This document shows positions 9,675 to 20,600 of a stretch of 64,000 bases of DNA, in pieces. Position numbers and translations under genes: made by a program. The notes below the pieces were generated by a model. The model did no database searches. It was not told where the DNA came from and saw only the letters and a program-made list of their open reading frames with translations. Origin of the DNA: Turnera subulata (Eukaryota; Streptophyta; Magnoliopsida; Malpighiales; Passifloraceae); contig JAKUCV010006130.1 of the NCBI GenBank assembly GCA_028386065.3, positions 253,882 to 317,881 of the forward strand. The letters run 5' to 3'. How positions within the stretch are numbered: the stretch's first letter is position 1; each line of letters opens with the position of its first letter.

Positions 9675-11930
9675 GACTTATTATTTGGCATGACCGGTTG
9701 GGCCATCCTGGGTCAATAATGATGCACAAAATTTATTGGATCATTCATTGAAAAACCAGAAGTTTTACAATCAATGAATTTCCATGTGTTTGTTTGCTGC
9801 GAAATTAATTGTACGGCCTTCCTAAGATGAGATTGGCCTAGAATCACCAGCAAGTTTTGGAATAATACAGGGAGATGAACGCGGATTAATAAATCCGCCG
9901 TGTTGACCATCTAGGTAATTTTCACGATGCATCGACTAGATGGTCCATTGTGTGACGCAAGTTGGCATTGTGTGCACTAATTTAATAATTTGGCCGCTTG
10001 CGGGTACATATCCCTACTTATATTATTAGACTATATGTCTAGAAAATACTGGTATATTTCTTCAATGGGTAACGTATATATATGGAAATAAACCCAAACA
10101 GATCTGGGGGAACATTGACAATTGATTGCAGGACCATTGATGAAATATGACTATTTGAGAACATGGTATTTTACACGCAGCAGCACTTATGTGCATCAAG
10201 CCAACAAGTTATCATACGGTCTCCCTATTTAATTGGTTCATGGTCACAAACCTAGTAACTCCCATCTTCGGACCGTTGGTTGTACAAGTATAAAATGCTC
10301 CACCACAGCATAATAAAGTTGGTCCTTAAAGAAGGTTGGGAATATATGTTGGGTATAAAAATCTCCATCAATTACAAAGTAATTGAAACCGTTGACTAAT
10401 AATTGGAGATTTGTTTATTGTTAATTTGATGAAAGAGTTTACCCAACATCAGGGGGAGAAAATAAGTAGCTGGATCAAGAGATTATTGAAATGCATTATC
10501 AATATATAGTTGTTGATCCTCAAACAAATAAGTTTGAACCTGAAGTTCAAAAGATGATTCATTTGCAGGAAATTGATATGCAATTGCTAGACACATAAAG
10601 TGACCAAATCTTATATACCAGCTGCAAATGCTCCTGTTCAAAAAATTAATGTTCCAGAAGAACAAGTATAGTATGCAAATGAATCCAAAGTACGCCAGAA
10701 GCATAGAATATACTCGGTTCCAAAGAAATAGAGAAAAAGGAGCAAAGAGATAAGATGGCCCGAGTGAGAAAATATGACCTCCAGTAGAGGTTCAAATTAG
10801 AAGTCCTCAAGAAGAGGAAAATCCTCCAGAAGAGGTCTCTAAAAAAATCGATAAAGTTCCAGAAGTAACTCAGGTACCTGAAATAAATGAAAATGATGAG
10901 ATCTCAATTACAGTGTCAGAAACAATATGGAACCGACGTGAAATAACCGTCGACGGGGATTCTTGTTTTAATGATAATAAAGCGCTAAACAAAATGAGGA
11001 TCATGAACCTACATTGGTGAATGTAGGCGCAGTATAATTGGCCAAATAGAGAAGCATAATTAAGGCTGTGTTAGACTCGCTTGTGAGGCGAGGAATTTTT
11101 CGGACCTGTAGTCCGTACACCAGATGGTGTAAAATCTACCGGTCGGTTGTAAATAGGTATTTGTGCGGAAAAGGAAATTACAGTAGAGAAATAAAAAACA
11201 CGGCTCATCGCACAAAGTTTTACCTAAACGACTTGGTATTAATTGTGAGGAGAAATACTCCCCTGTGGTGGATGCAATTATTTTTGATAAGTCTGGCACT
11301 ATATAAAAAAAAATTGAAAATGCATCAAATGGATGCTATTACAGCCTATATTTTTATATGGATCCATAAGTCATGCCATATGCATGAGAATCCCTGAAGG
11401 ATTCAAGTTGCTTGAAGCAACTAATTTTCGGGAACATATACAAAATTAAGATAATTTGTTCTTTACATGGTTCGAACCAATTTGGATATTTAATGTATAA
11501 ATGAGTATACGCATGAATTTATTATTGCTTATGTTGTTTGTTCATATCTATATGTGAATTTCTATTGTTTTTGTGATTTAAATATTATTGGAACTCTTGA
11601 AGAAGCTTTCAAATATCGTGCTATTAGATTGGTCCTGAAGTACCCTATCTAAGTAAAAATCTATATTGCTAGTAACATGAAGCCTGAAGCTTATGACTTG
11701 AGCCTATTGGCAAGATATAACTTTGCCCTTATCTTCGGGATATAACAGATGTGGTATTATGTTATCCCTGTAAACCCGAAGAGAATATAGTTGGTCTTTG
11801 CATATGCAGGTCCTTTATTTGATCCTCATAAAGCACAGACGGATATCTGCTACGACTTTACACATGAAATTGCTATATCATCGGAACTACAAGAGCACGT
11901 CGGCTAGAAAGATGCTCCAACAACAAATTA
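9675..11930 (+). pseudogene. Copia pol remnant: integrase, RT and RNase H
   Basis: Several family motifs are readable across shifting frames. GAG-pre-integrase WHDRLGHPGSIMM lies near 9690. An integrase start (IQGD...INPPC) lies near 9860. A linker resembling FEPEVQKMIHLQE lies near 10535. RT segments follow: EEKYSPVVDAI near 11255, IPEGFKL near 11392 and DLNIIGTLEEAF near 11580. RNase H DPHKAQTDICYDFTHE lies near 11830. Multiple stops and indels break every domain. Order and orientation agree with the LTRs. The catalytic DD of RT cannot be read intact. Confidence 0.85.
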
Positions 11931-12195
11931 TGAAGATAATGCTGTCTATATTGTCCAATTAAAGTAGTAATGTATCAAAAGTGATCGGATAAAGCACTCG
12001 TCACAGAAGTTGACAAGGATGATTGGCAGGCAACGACCTCAAGAAATCAGGAGAGGCCAAAATGAGGGGGAGTAGAATACGCACTGCACTCTTTTTTCCT
12101 TCACCAAGTTTTTATCCCACAGGGTTTTTCTTGGTAAGGCTTTTAATGAGGCAGTAATTCCAAAAGCGTATTCTATCCAAAATACAACAACATTC

Positions 12196-12204
12196 AAGGG
12201 GGAG
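12196..12204 (+). other. Polypurine tract of the Copia element
   Basis: AAGGGGGAG directly abuts the 3' LTR start at 12205, the expected site for plus-strand priming. A second GGGGGAG occurs near 12065, in the decayed 3' region. Confidence 0.8.
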
Positions 12205-12382
12205 TGTTATGAATAATTACAAATAAATGTTAATTGTAAGCTTTCTATATATACCCTATAAAACACAATAAATGACAAGAATAAAAAATACTGAAACCGA
12301 AAGCTGAGCTCTCTTCCCAACTCCATCTTCTACCTCTCACTCTCCTTAATCTTCTCTGCATCAAAACATGTTATTTATAACA
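12205..12382 (+). repeat. 3' LTR of the Copia element (178 bp)
   Basis: Starts TG and ends CA. It matches the 5' LTR except for about 8 substitutions and one single-base insertion. It is followed at once by AATAC (12383-12387), the right copy of the target-site duplication. Confidence 0.95.
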
Positions 12383-12387
12383 AATAC

Positions 12388-15300
12388 CAAGTGCACTCTC
12401 TTCATTTTTCGTTGCCAATCAGGACAGCCATGGCCCATGGGTTATATCAAATGAAATGCTACGGCGCCCTAGCAACTAGGAAACAATTTCCTCTACGTAG
12501 GACTTATCATTTGTGATTCATCATCGTCCAAAAGCTTGACAATCCGTGAATTGGACATATCGTTACACAATATATTTGTAGAAATCAAAGATCAAGAACG
12601 CTTACAAATGGGCTCAAGTGCATGTATGTGTTTCTCCGTGATAGTCCTTAAAATGTATTGCGAATTGTTTGATAAGCATGAATTGAGAGACACACGAATG
12701 GAGAAGTATGGCAAATTGCAAGATTAATGAATTAGAAAACTGCAAAAGCAGGGCTTCACAATAAACATGTGAAGCTGCACACTGGAGCTAGCTTTTGTGG
12801 GGAAGTAATAACAATGTGGGTGCTTTCTACCAGGTTTAGAAGCCATTAATTTGATCCCTCGTGTCTTTAGAAAAAAGAAAAATTTAATTTTGGTGAACTC
12901 GTGACTGCTATAAGTCAACTATTTTGTCTCGTGTTTTTCTGTTAAAAAAAACTATTTTGTCTCGTGTTTGCATAGTTAATTTCATTGGCCATACTCATAC
13001 CCCTTTAGGGACCATTAACTTTTTAGGCGCCGACTAATTTCTGGAGTTACCACTAATTGAAATGGAAAAGAAAATGGTATAGATCTAGAATTGTAGAAAC
13101 TAAACAAGAGGGAAGNTAGCATGGAGCTGAACTTTATTTGGTTGCTTGCGTGGGCTGACATTCAAAAGTGGGTTCTTTTTGGGTGTATTAAAACTGTACT
13201 CACTATAACAGTGGTCTAAACTTGTAATCCTTCCTCACCCAGTTGTAAATACATAGAAAGTTATGTTTTCCTTCCACTAATTTCAAGATTTGGTTCTGCT
13301 GCATTTTTGATACCCATCACCAAAACTTATTTTGTTTCCTTTTCCTTTTCGGAGAGAGAGAGAGAGAGAGAAAATGAGAAATCACGTTTATTTTCTGGTG
13401 GATTGTTGGAATAGCAGAAAGAAGAGGAAAAAGCAAAATGGCAAAATGTATTTGAGGTGATGAAAAAGGACTTCATGTTTGCTTTTGGGGCAATATTATG
13501 CTCAGTTATGGCTTAGGAGGGAGGATATGGCAAAACCTGTATAACACGCCACTTACATGAAAGGGATCAGATCATATGTAGAAACGAGAAGTAGAAGAAA
13601 AAGAAAAAGAAACTGTGATAATCTTTTGCCATGGGAGGGCAAAAGCAAGTCAGGAATCATTTTTGAAGAACCAAACTTTTGACCTCACACCTACAAGTAA
13701 ACCTACCCTCCCCACCATCCCCACCTCACATTCTTCATTTTCTTCTTCTTAATTATAGCAAACAAGTTTCTTCAAACTAGAGCCCGGCCAAAAGGACAAC
13801 CAAGGAAAGAGTAAACGGTTAAAGAAGCATATCAATACGGGAATGTGATGTTTGCTTGAGAGTGAAACTTTAAGATTTCTTTCCAACTTTTGGAGATGCT
13901 TTTCCTCTTCAACAAGTTATTGCAGATCATGGTAGCAGAAATAATAATAATAATAAAAAATAGTTATCATCAAATGCTACCTATGCCCTCCCCTGAACTG
14001 ATGGACGATGCATGTAAGAATTGTAACGTTTTGGTAATATATTTAACCGAATGAAAGAAAATGCTTATGTATACATATATATGTATATTAATCTATTAAA
14101 CGTGAACTGTATAGTGAGATGAAAGCTTCCGATCCATTGCAAGAAAACACATTGATTTTTCTCTTCTTCAATGTATATGCCAAATTGCCAATACTATTTT
14201 TTTTTTATATACTCTTTGTCTCGTTTTTTTCCCCTTAAATTTTCTGGTTAACGGGCTCTTATATATATTCTTATCCAGTTACAAAAGCCCGCTACATGAA
14301 TACCGGGCTGGCACTTCTGTTGTCACAAGATAATGTGGGTCTAGAAATAGATAAATATCCTGAGAATGTACAGGAACCAACTGAGCCTCTTCAACTGTTC
14401 TTTCCATAGTTTTTCAGGTGCTGTATAGGCCAAGGCCCAAAATTTCAGTATATACTAAAAAAATATGGGCTTCATTGATGTCCGGTTGTGAAATATATGG
14501 GCTTGGCCTGCCTCAAGCCTATGGTGCAGTTTTTATGCGCGGGTCATTGGCACCCGATATAAGTCACTGCCACAACCTTGTGGAAATCGAATTTTCAAAT
14601 AAGATTAAATGGAATAAATAGGCTGGAGTGGAGGATCGAGACCTTCTAACATTTCTTGACCTTACTAACCTGCAGTTTTAGCTCACCAACTTGATGGTCT
14701 AAACATTAAATAACTTTTTTTTTTTAAATCTGAACATTTCACAAACAAAAGAACGCTTCATTATCCCCAAATTAGGCGTTATTTATGTTATTGTTCTCAT
14801 GGATTGTCTTCAATGATTCATGGAAAAAGAAAAAAATGGATCCGTTGTAGACCTGTGTTGGTCAACTGTGCACAATTATTTGGTGATATCCCTCTTGTTG
14901 TTTTAAGAATCTCGTATTGTAATGTCACCTGGTTTGGGTCTAGCCATTAGACCAAACAGTTTCTGCGCTATTGGAGAATGCTATGTTAATTTACTGTGGG
15001 ATAAGACTGCTATATTAATTAATTATCGGAGGGCCGTGTTACGTGTAATATATTTTATGAGAGTTAAGACTCAATATTGAGAGCGTTGCTTGACGACTTC
15101 TGAAATCTGAATTCTAAAACCTTTTTCACTGGGAATTATTGAGCATCATCTCGTGAATGTATTTATGGATGTGAACATTTTCATACCCAAGGGTAGTCAG
15201 AAATTTGGTTTCTAAATTAAACAATTTTTGGCCATATATATCATAACTGCCTGAATTTAAGAATGCAAATTATATCATTTCCATTCTGGCTTGGCACGTT

Positions 15301-15719
15301 TGGGTTCCGGTGATCACATCATAACCGCCTCTAATATTAGTAGTATCAACCTTTGGTGAAAGTGGGAATTATATATTCTTGCTCTTTGCAGAAATTCTTG
15401 TTCTGTCTGTGGATCTTCTGATATATTGAGATGTGGTCATAGAACAAGTCATGTCTCTAAAATATTATTACCAAAGAAGGTGAAATTCGTCCGTTTTCGA
15501 TTTCTTTTTTCAGAAGCCAAAGAAGTAGTCATTGCCGAGTTATGAATATTAATTCCAACGTTTGATTAATGCGAGAAATACCAACTACACAGGAAATTTC
15601 TAAGATGTCGTAATAAACCTTACAGGTAAGTTACCACAACTGTATTAAATTACATTTTCAAGGTTGACTTTCATCTTCTGGTCTTTCTTCATTAACTATT
15701 GCTCTGCTCCTAAGTTTAA
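12388..15719. other. Intergenic region upstream of the ELC-like gene
   Basis: No gene recognised; open frames are short and without domains. It contains a (GA)n microsatellite near 13352-13372, one ambiguous base at 13116, an ATATATAT-type palindrome near 14075 and an A/T run near 14195. The last few hundred bases are probably the promoter and 5' UTR of the single-exon gene that follows. Confidence 0.55.
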
Positions 15720-16796
15720 ATGGCTAGGTTCTGTTCTGACAATTATGATTGGATGAACACCACTCTCAATCTATCTTCTTCTTCCACTATGGCTCCATCA
15801 TCCTCAACCGAATTCATTGACACTGCACTTTTTTCCGTCAGCAGCTTTTCTGCTCTATCCTACCCAGACCCCAAACAAAGACAGATCATTAGAAAACACC
15901 TCTGCTCCCTGATCCGTGATTACCCTATGTTCACCCCATCAACCGATACATTCACTCACAATGATGGCACCATCGTGACCCTTTTAAACGCTGGTGGTGA
16001 TCTCCATGTCTGCTGCAGTTACGACCCACCAATACCTCTCACAATTTGGGTCCATGAGAACTACCCTTACGTGCCGCCCATGGTCTTTGTCTCCTCATCA
16101 AATCCTACACATCCAATCGATGCAGATCACCCTTTTGTTGATCCTTCCGGTGTAACTACCTGTCCTTATCTTCAAGCCTGGGAGTTCCCCGGATGCAACC
16201 TCACCGAACTTGTCCAAAACCTCGTCGAGCTTTTCTCACAGGACCATCCTTTAGCTTACTCGCCACCAGCTCCTACTTCAAAGATGGAAGATCTTGAGCT
16301 TCTTTCAGGGATGCTCCATTATGACATGGGGGTCTTCCTGTCCGAAACTGAGGATGAAGCGGAGGAGTTGTCTGGATTACAAGTTGAGCTGGCCAAGCGA
16401 GATGAAATCGGCAGAAGAATCATTAAAGGACTAGAGGACGAAAGAAGCGACTTGAAATATAGGGTCAAGGAATTGACGAACCAAGCTGATGTGCTAATGA
16501 ATTGGTTGAGAGCTAATGATGCGGATTCTGTCATCAGGAGAATGGCTGGAAATGAAGAAATGGATGATGTTGCAGTTGAAGCTGCAGATGAAGAGTCGAA
16601 GTTGGTGATTGATTATTTGGGTGCAGATAGGGCCATTGAGGATACAATGTATGCATTGGACAAGGCAATAGAGCAGGAAGTGGTGGGTTTTGATGCTTAC
16701 CTTAGGCAAGTGAGGATCTTGGCAAGGGAGCAGTTCTACTGTAGAGCTATGCTTATCAGATTGAGAGGGAAGGATTGTGCCGGTTTAATTAATTAG
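15720..16796 (+). CDS. ESCRT-I subunit TSG101/VPS23, ELC-like
   Basis: One uninterrupted exon of 358 residues. Residues ~30-175 form a UEV (ubiquitin E2 variant) domain: PIPLTIWVHENYPYVPPMVFV and HPFVDPSGVTTCPYLQAW are typical, and there is no catalytic Cys of a true E2. Residues ~210-265 are a predicted coiled coil (EVELAKRDEIGRR-like, then EDERSDLKYRVKEL). The last ~65 residues (AIEDTMYALDKAIEQ ... ILAREQFYCRAMLIRLRG) are the Vps23 core, or steadiness box, that assembles ESCRT-I. The protein should bind ubiquitinated cargo at endosomes. Absence of introns and length fit Arabidopsis ELC and ELC-like. The first ATG is used; alternatives at residues 12 and 24 are possible. Confidence 0.93.
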   Translation: MARFCSDNYDWMNTTLNLSSSSTMAPSSSTEFIDTALFSVSSFSALSYPDPKQRQIIRKHLCSLIRDYPMFTPSTDTFTHNDGTIVTLLNAGGDLHVCCSYDPPIPLTIWVHENYPYVPPMVFVSSSNPTHPIDADHPFVDPSGVTTCPYLQAWEFPGCNLTELVQNLVELFSQDHPLAYSPPAPTSKMEDLELLSGMLHYDMGVFLSETEDEAEELSGLQVELAKRDEIGRRIIKGLEDERSDLKYRVKELTNQADVLMNWLRANDADSVIRRMAGNEEMDDVAVEAADEESKLVIDYLGADRAIEDTMYALDKAIEQEVVGFDAYLRQVRILAREQFYCRAMLIRLRGKDCAGLIN

Positions 16797-17675
16797 TTTT
16801 AGTGAGAGAATTTGCTTGAGAAATAGATTAGTACCTCTTTCAACTTTGTTTGAGAAATAGATTAGTACCGCCGGATTTTTTTGTGGCTGATGATCCACAT
16901 AGGGTTTTGTAACTAAATACGATTGCAGTTCATGAGTTGTGTTTTGGTCCAAACGAAATTACATTCAATATTATTCGACGATAGTAAGCTAAGCCCAAAA
17001 AGAAACTAAGAAAAGAAAATAAGTTGGGGATAGATTGGGCGAGAAGAAGGTTGGTTCAATCTATATAGCCCACGGGCTTCAATCTTTTCCTGTGTTCGGT
17101 GGAGACGAGACGATGACTGGGTCAAAAGCTTTCGTTTCAACTTCTTCAACAATTTTTACCATCATAATAAATGTGTTAGGACATTGAAGATAATTGTTAC
17201 GTTGAAAAGAACCAGAAAAAAAAATCCAATAGTAAGTCATGAGAACACACACTACTGTCTTAATGTTACCTCTTTATTGACTATAATACCCCAAATATAC
17301 CAGACAAAACCCCCATCTTCAACGCTTTCACCCCGTAATTTCACCTCCAAAAATCACCTCCTCTTCTCCTCCTTCCTTGACGCCCGGATCCTCTGTTTTT
17401 TTTTTTGTTTTTTTCACTCTTCTTCTTTCTTTTTAGATGCAATTATGCAAAACCCAACCCCACAGTTTCCGCGATTCTTAACGTAAACGCTCCCTCCATG
17501 ATCTCTCGAGATCCCATTTTTGCCGTCGTTTTTCAAAATTCCAAAACCAAATCCTCTGTTATCTATCTTCTCATGCACCCTCCTTCCCTTGTCCGTACAG
17601 CTCCTTAACGTCAACTTTTCACTGCATTGGCTGAGGGGGCAACGGCCGACATTGATCTCTGCCAATCTCTTAATC
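16797..17675. other. Spacer between ELC-like and GBP genes
   Basis: Contains the 3' UTR of the ELC-like gene and the promoter/leader of the GBP gene. Pyrimidine-rich stretches near 17340-17430 resemble plant 5' leaders. Short open frames here lack domains. Confidence 0.5.
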
Positions 17676-20600
17676 ATGAAGGTTCCTTTTTGGCTTTTGG
17701 TTCTTCTCCTCCTCTGCCTTTTCGCATCTGGGTCTTCCTCAATTGACAATTTTAACCAACCGTAAGTGTCCCTCTATCACTGTATTTATATAGCATGTTT
17801 TTTTTCTTTCTTTTTGTTTTTTTTTTCCTTCCTGTTAACATATTGATTTGGATTGTATGTTTTAGATTTTATTTTCTTAATTTTTATAAAGCTGTTCAAA
17901 GTTTGTGTCTTTATTAGCTGTTTGTGTGAAGGGCTGTTTTTACCGCTGCATTGTATGGAATATGCTAAGGGATCCCAATTAGCTTCTATTTAGGGTTTTT
18001 TGTAGTTCAATTCAATTGACTGCAGCACCTTGGGATAAGTCCCAATTACCTGTCGCAGTAATTATGCACTGAACAAGGAACTTGAGCTGAACGGTGTAGG
18101 ATTTCTTTGTTTATGATGACAGAGAATGAGTATTAAAATGGTCATTAGAACTTGGAATTTCTATGTATGACATAGTAGTTTGCAGCAATCCTTAAGTTGG
18201 AGAAGAGACGGTCCAAATTTGGGATGTACTGACAATATCAAGCACAAAGTTGTGGCTTGATTAATAATGAAATTGGGACTCTTTGTCTTGGAGGCTAATT
18301 AGTGTCTAGCCAATAGACTCGGATCTCATATTACAGTTTCCGTGAAAACCAAATACAGACTGATGCCAATAGCTATCGGTACCATTGTCTCATTGCTGCT
18401 CTACCTATCTCTAAACCATATTGTGGGATTGATAAACTACCAGGGTAGAGTAACAGCAACTGTTGGTGTTTGTTGTTCAGTCTCTACAGAAAGTATAGTG
18501 TTTTGTGTCACGGCAGCATTGTATGGTGTACTAGTGTTTCAATCAATTTCATCATTTTGATTCATTATTCGTGTACAAGAAACGTATCCACCTTTTATTA
18601 TTTTCATAGATTATCTGTGACTTTCTCTGGTTCTAATGGTTGGCTTAATCATCCCATGTGTGCTTACAGCTTCCCTGCATCTCTTGTCTTACCTTGAGTC
18701 TGAGTTCAATTCAAAATCTTTAGCTTCCTGTTCATTCTGAATTTTTTTGTTTGAACTCGTTTGGAAGGTTTCTGGGAGAATAATGTATCTTGCCTCATAA
18801 GCATTTGTCTCCTCCCTTATATGCTACAGGTTTCCCATTGTTGAGCCTGATCCTGGCCATACAAAACTCCGTCTATCTCCTGAAGGCTTGGAAGCCATCA
18901 AACGAATAACAACTCCAATTGCAGCAGTTGCTGTATGTCTACATCTTCTTTGAGCATCTTATATGATAAAATAGCATTTTATCTATGATTAGAATAACAT
19001 GGCTCGTTAGCTGTTGTTTTGGTTCCTAGTAGATGTGGTGGGTTTGGTCACTTCTACTGAAGTTATCATTGATGGACATTCTTCTTGTTCCTTGGAACTT
19101 GTGTTGATGTGATATTCTTTCTCATTCTTGTTGTTGCTTCATAATCAGGTGATTGGTCCATACCGCTCAGGAAAGTCGTTTCTGCTTAATCAGCTTCTTT
19201 CCCTTTCTTGTTATGAAGGTGATCACTTTGCTACAATTACTGTATCCTCCCCTTATGTTGCATAAGCTTGTCGTCTTGTACTTGGTTTATTTTAATGATT
19301 CTGTTTTTTTTTTTTAAATTTCTCCTTAGGTTTTGGTGTTGGGCATATGCGTGACACAAAAACAAAAGGTAATTTAAGTTTTGAGTCATTAAAAAACAGA
19401 TTCCAACTTTTACTTTGTTATGATCTGTGAGGCTGCTTTGTTTCTTTCTAGGAATTTGGGTTTGGGGAACTCCCGTTGAAATGGAGATCGATGGAGTAAA
19501 AACTTCTGTATTTTATCTTGACACGGAGGGGTTTGAAAGTGTTGGGAAGTCAAATGTCTATGATGACCGGTAAATCTCATTTCGTCATCCACTTCTGGAC
19601 GTGCCCCGGACATTAATATATATTCTAAATATTCTCTTTTTTTCAGGATTTTTGCTCTGGCAACTGTTTTGAGTTCTGTGCTTATTTATAATCTGCCTGA
19701 GACGGTTAGTTCTGTTGTCTTTTATTTTAAGTTTTGAAAATGTATTAGTTGAAACATGGTTGTGCTGAAAAGGCTATAAAGTTTTAGTGCTCCTCATGGC
19801 TATTTAGCACTGTATATTATTTAAGGCTGATATTCTGCTTTAGTCACAATGTCTTGTTCCGAAAAGGACAGAACTAGTGTGTTGTGCTTCACTCATAGTA
19901 TAGAGCTTTAACCAATATTTGGCAGCTTCAGTATAGTATAGAAGAATCCAAAGTTAGCGGTTCAAACATGTGCAACATTATGTATCTGTCTTAGCAAATC
20001 AGCCAAAGATACTTGAATTTCTAGCTCTTGTTCAAATGTAATGAATTATTTTTGTTGTGAGAATATTACCTTGCTTTTAACAGTCCATTTAATGAGAACA
20101 AAAGACATTTAAGTTGTGTTTAGCTGGAGTCAGGACACTAGGATCTAAATATTTACAATGTGGTTCCTGAATGTTCTTTTCTGGTTTATGTATTCAATAC
20201 TGCCCATTTTTCTTAAAGCTTTCTGCATGTCGATTGATTCTTTATGGGATACTTTTTTTTCTTATCTCATTGTTTTAGATTAGAGAAGCTGACATATCAC
20301 GCCTGTCATTTGCTGTTGAGCTTGCTGAAGAATTTTATGGAAGGTTTGCATTCCTACTTGTGACAAATCCCTTCTCTTGTTCAAAGCAAATCATGCAAAC
20401 TAATAAACATTTTCATGGATCTCTTTGCACGCCTATTTATATGTCTTATACTAACTTGTTTTATGTCCTTTCTGACAAATACTTCACGGAGAATAGAGTG
20501 AAGGTAATTTATGAACCATGCCATGATATTTTCCATATATGTGTTTTGGATCAGATCTTTGACCTTGATGAGCATTTGAATGACTAATTCTTCCATAGGG

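Larger units (their letters stand above)
6646..12382 (+). mobile_element. Ty1/Copia LTR retrotransposon, complete ends, decayed interior
   Basis: Both LTRs are present (6646-6822 and 12205-12382), begin TGTTATGAATAATTA and end TTTATAACA. The element is flanked by the perfect 5-bp duplication AATAC (6641-6645 and 12383-12387). A purine tract (AAGGGGGAG) abuts the 3' LTR, and a primer-binding-like TTATCAGCACGA lies just inside the 5' LTR. Domain remnants in order are a gag tail, GAG-pre-integrase, integrase, reverse transcriptase and RNase H. This order, with integrase before RT, is Copia. Every domain has stops and frameshifts, so the copy cannot encode proteins. A GC-rich module, AT-rich tandem repeats and a minus-strand LINE piece interrupt the left half. 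LTRs differ at about 8 sites plus one indel, by eye. Confidence 0.95.

Noticed and set aside
11465..11482. Possible tRNA T-arm (GGTTCGAACC)
   Set aside because: Lies in the decayed RT region; no D-arm, anticodon arm or acceptor stem surrounds it.
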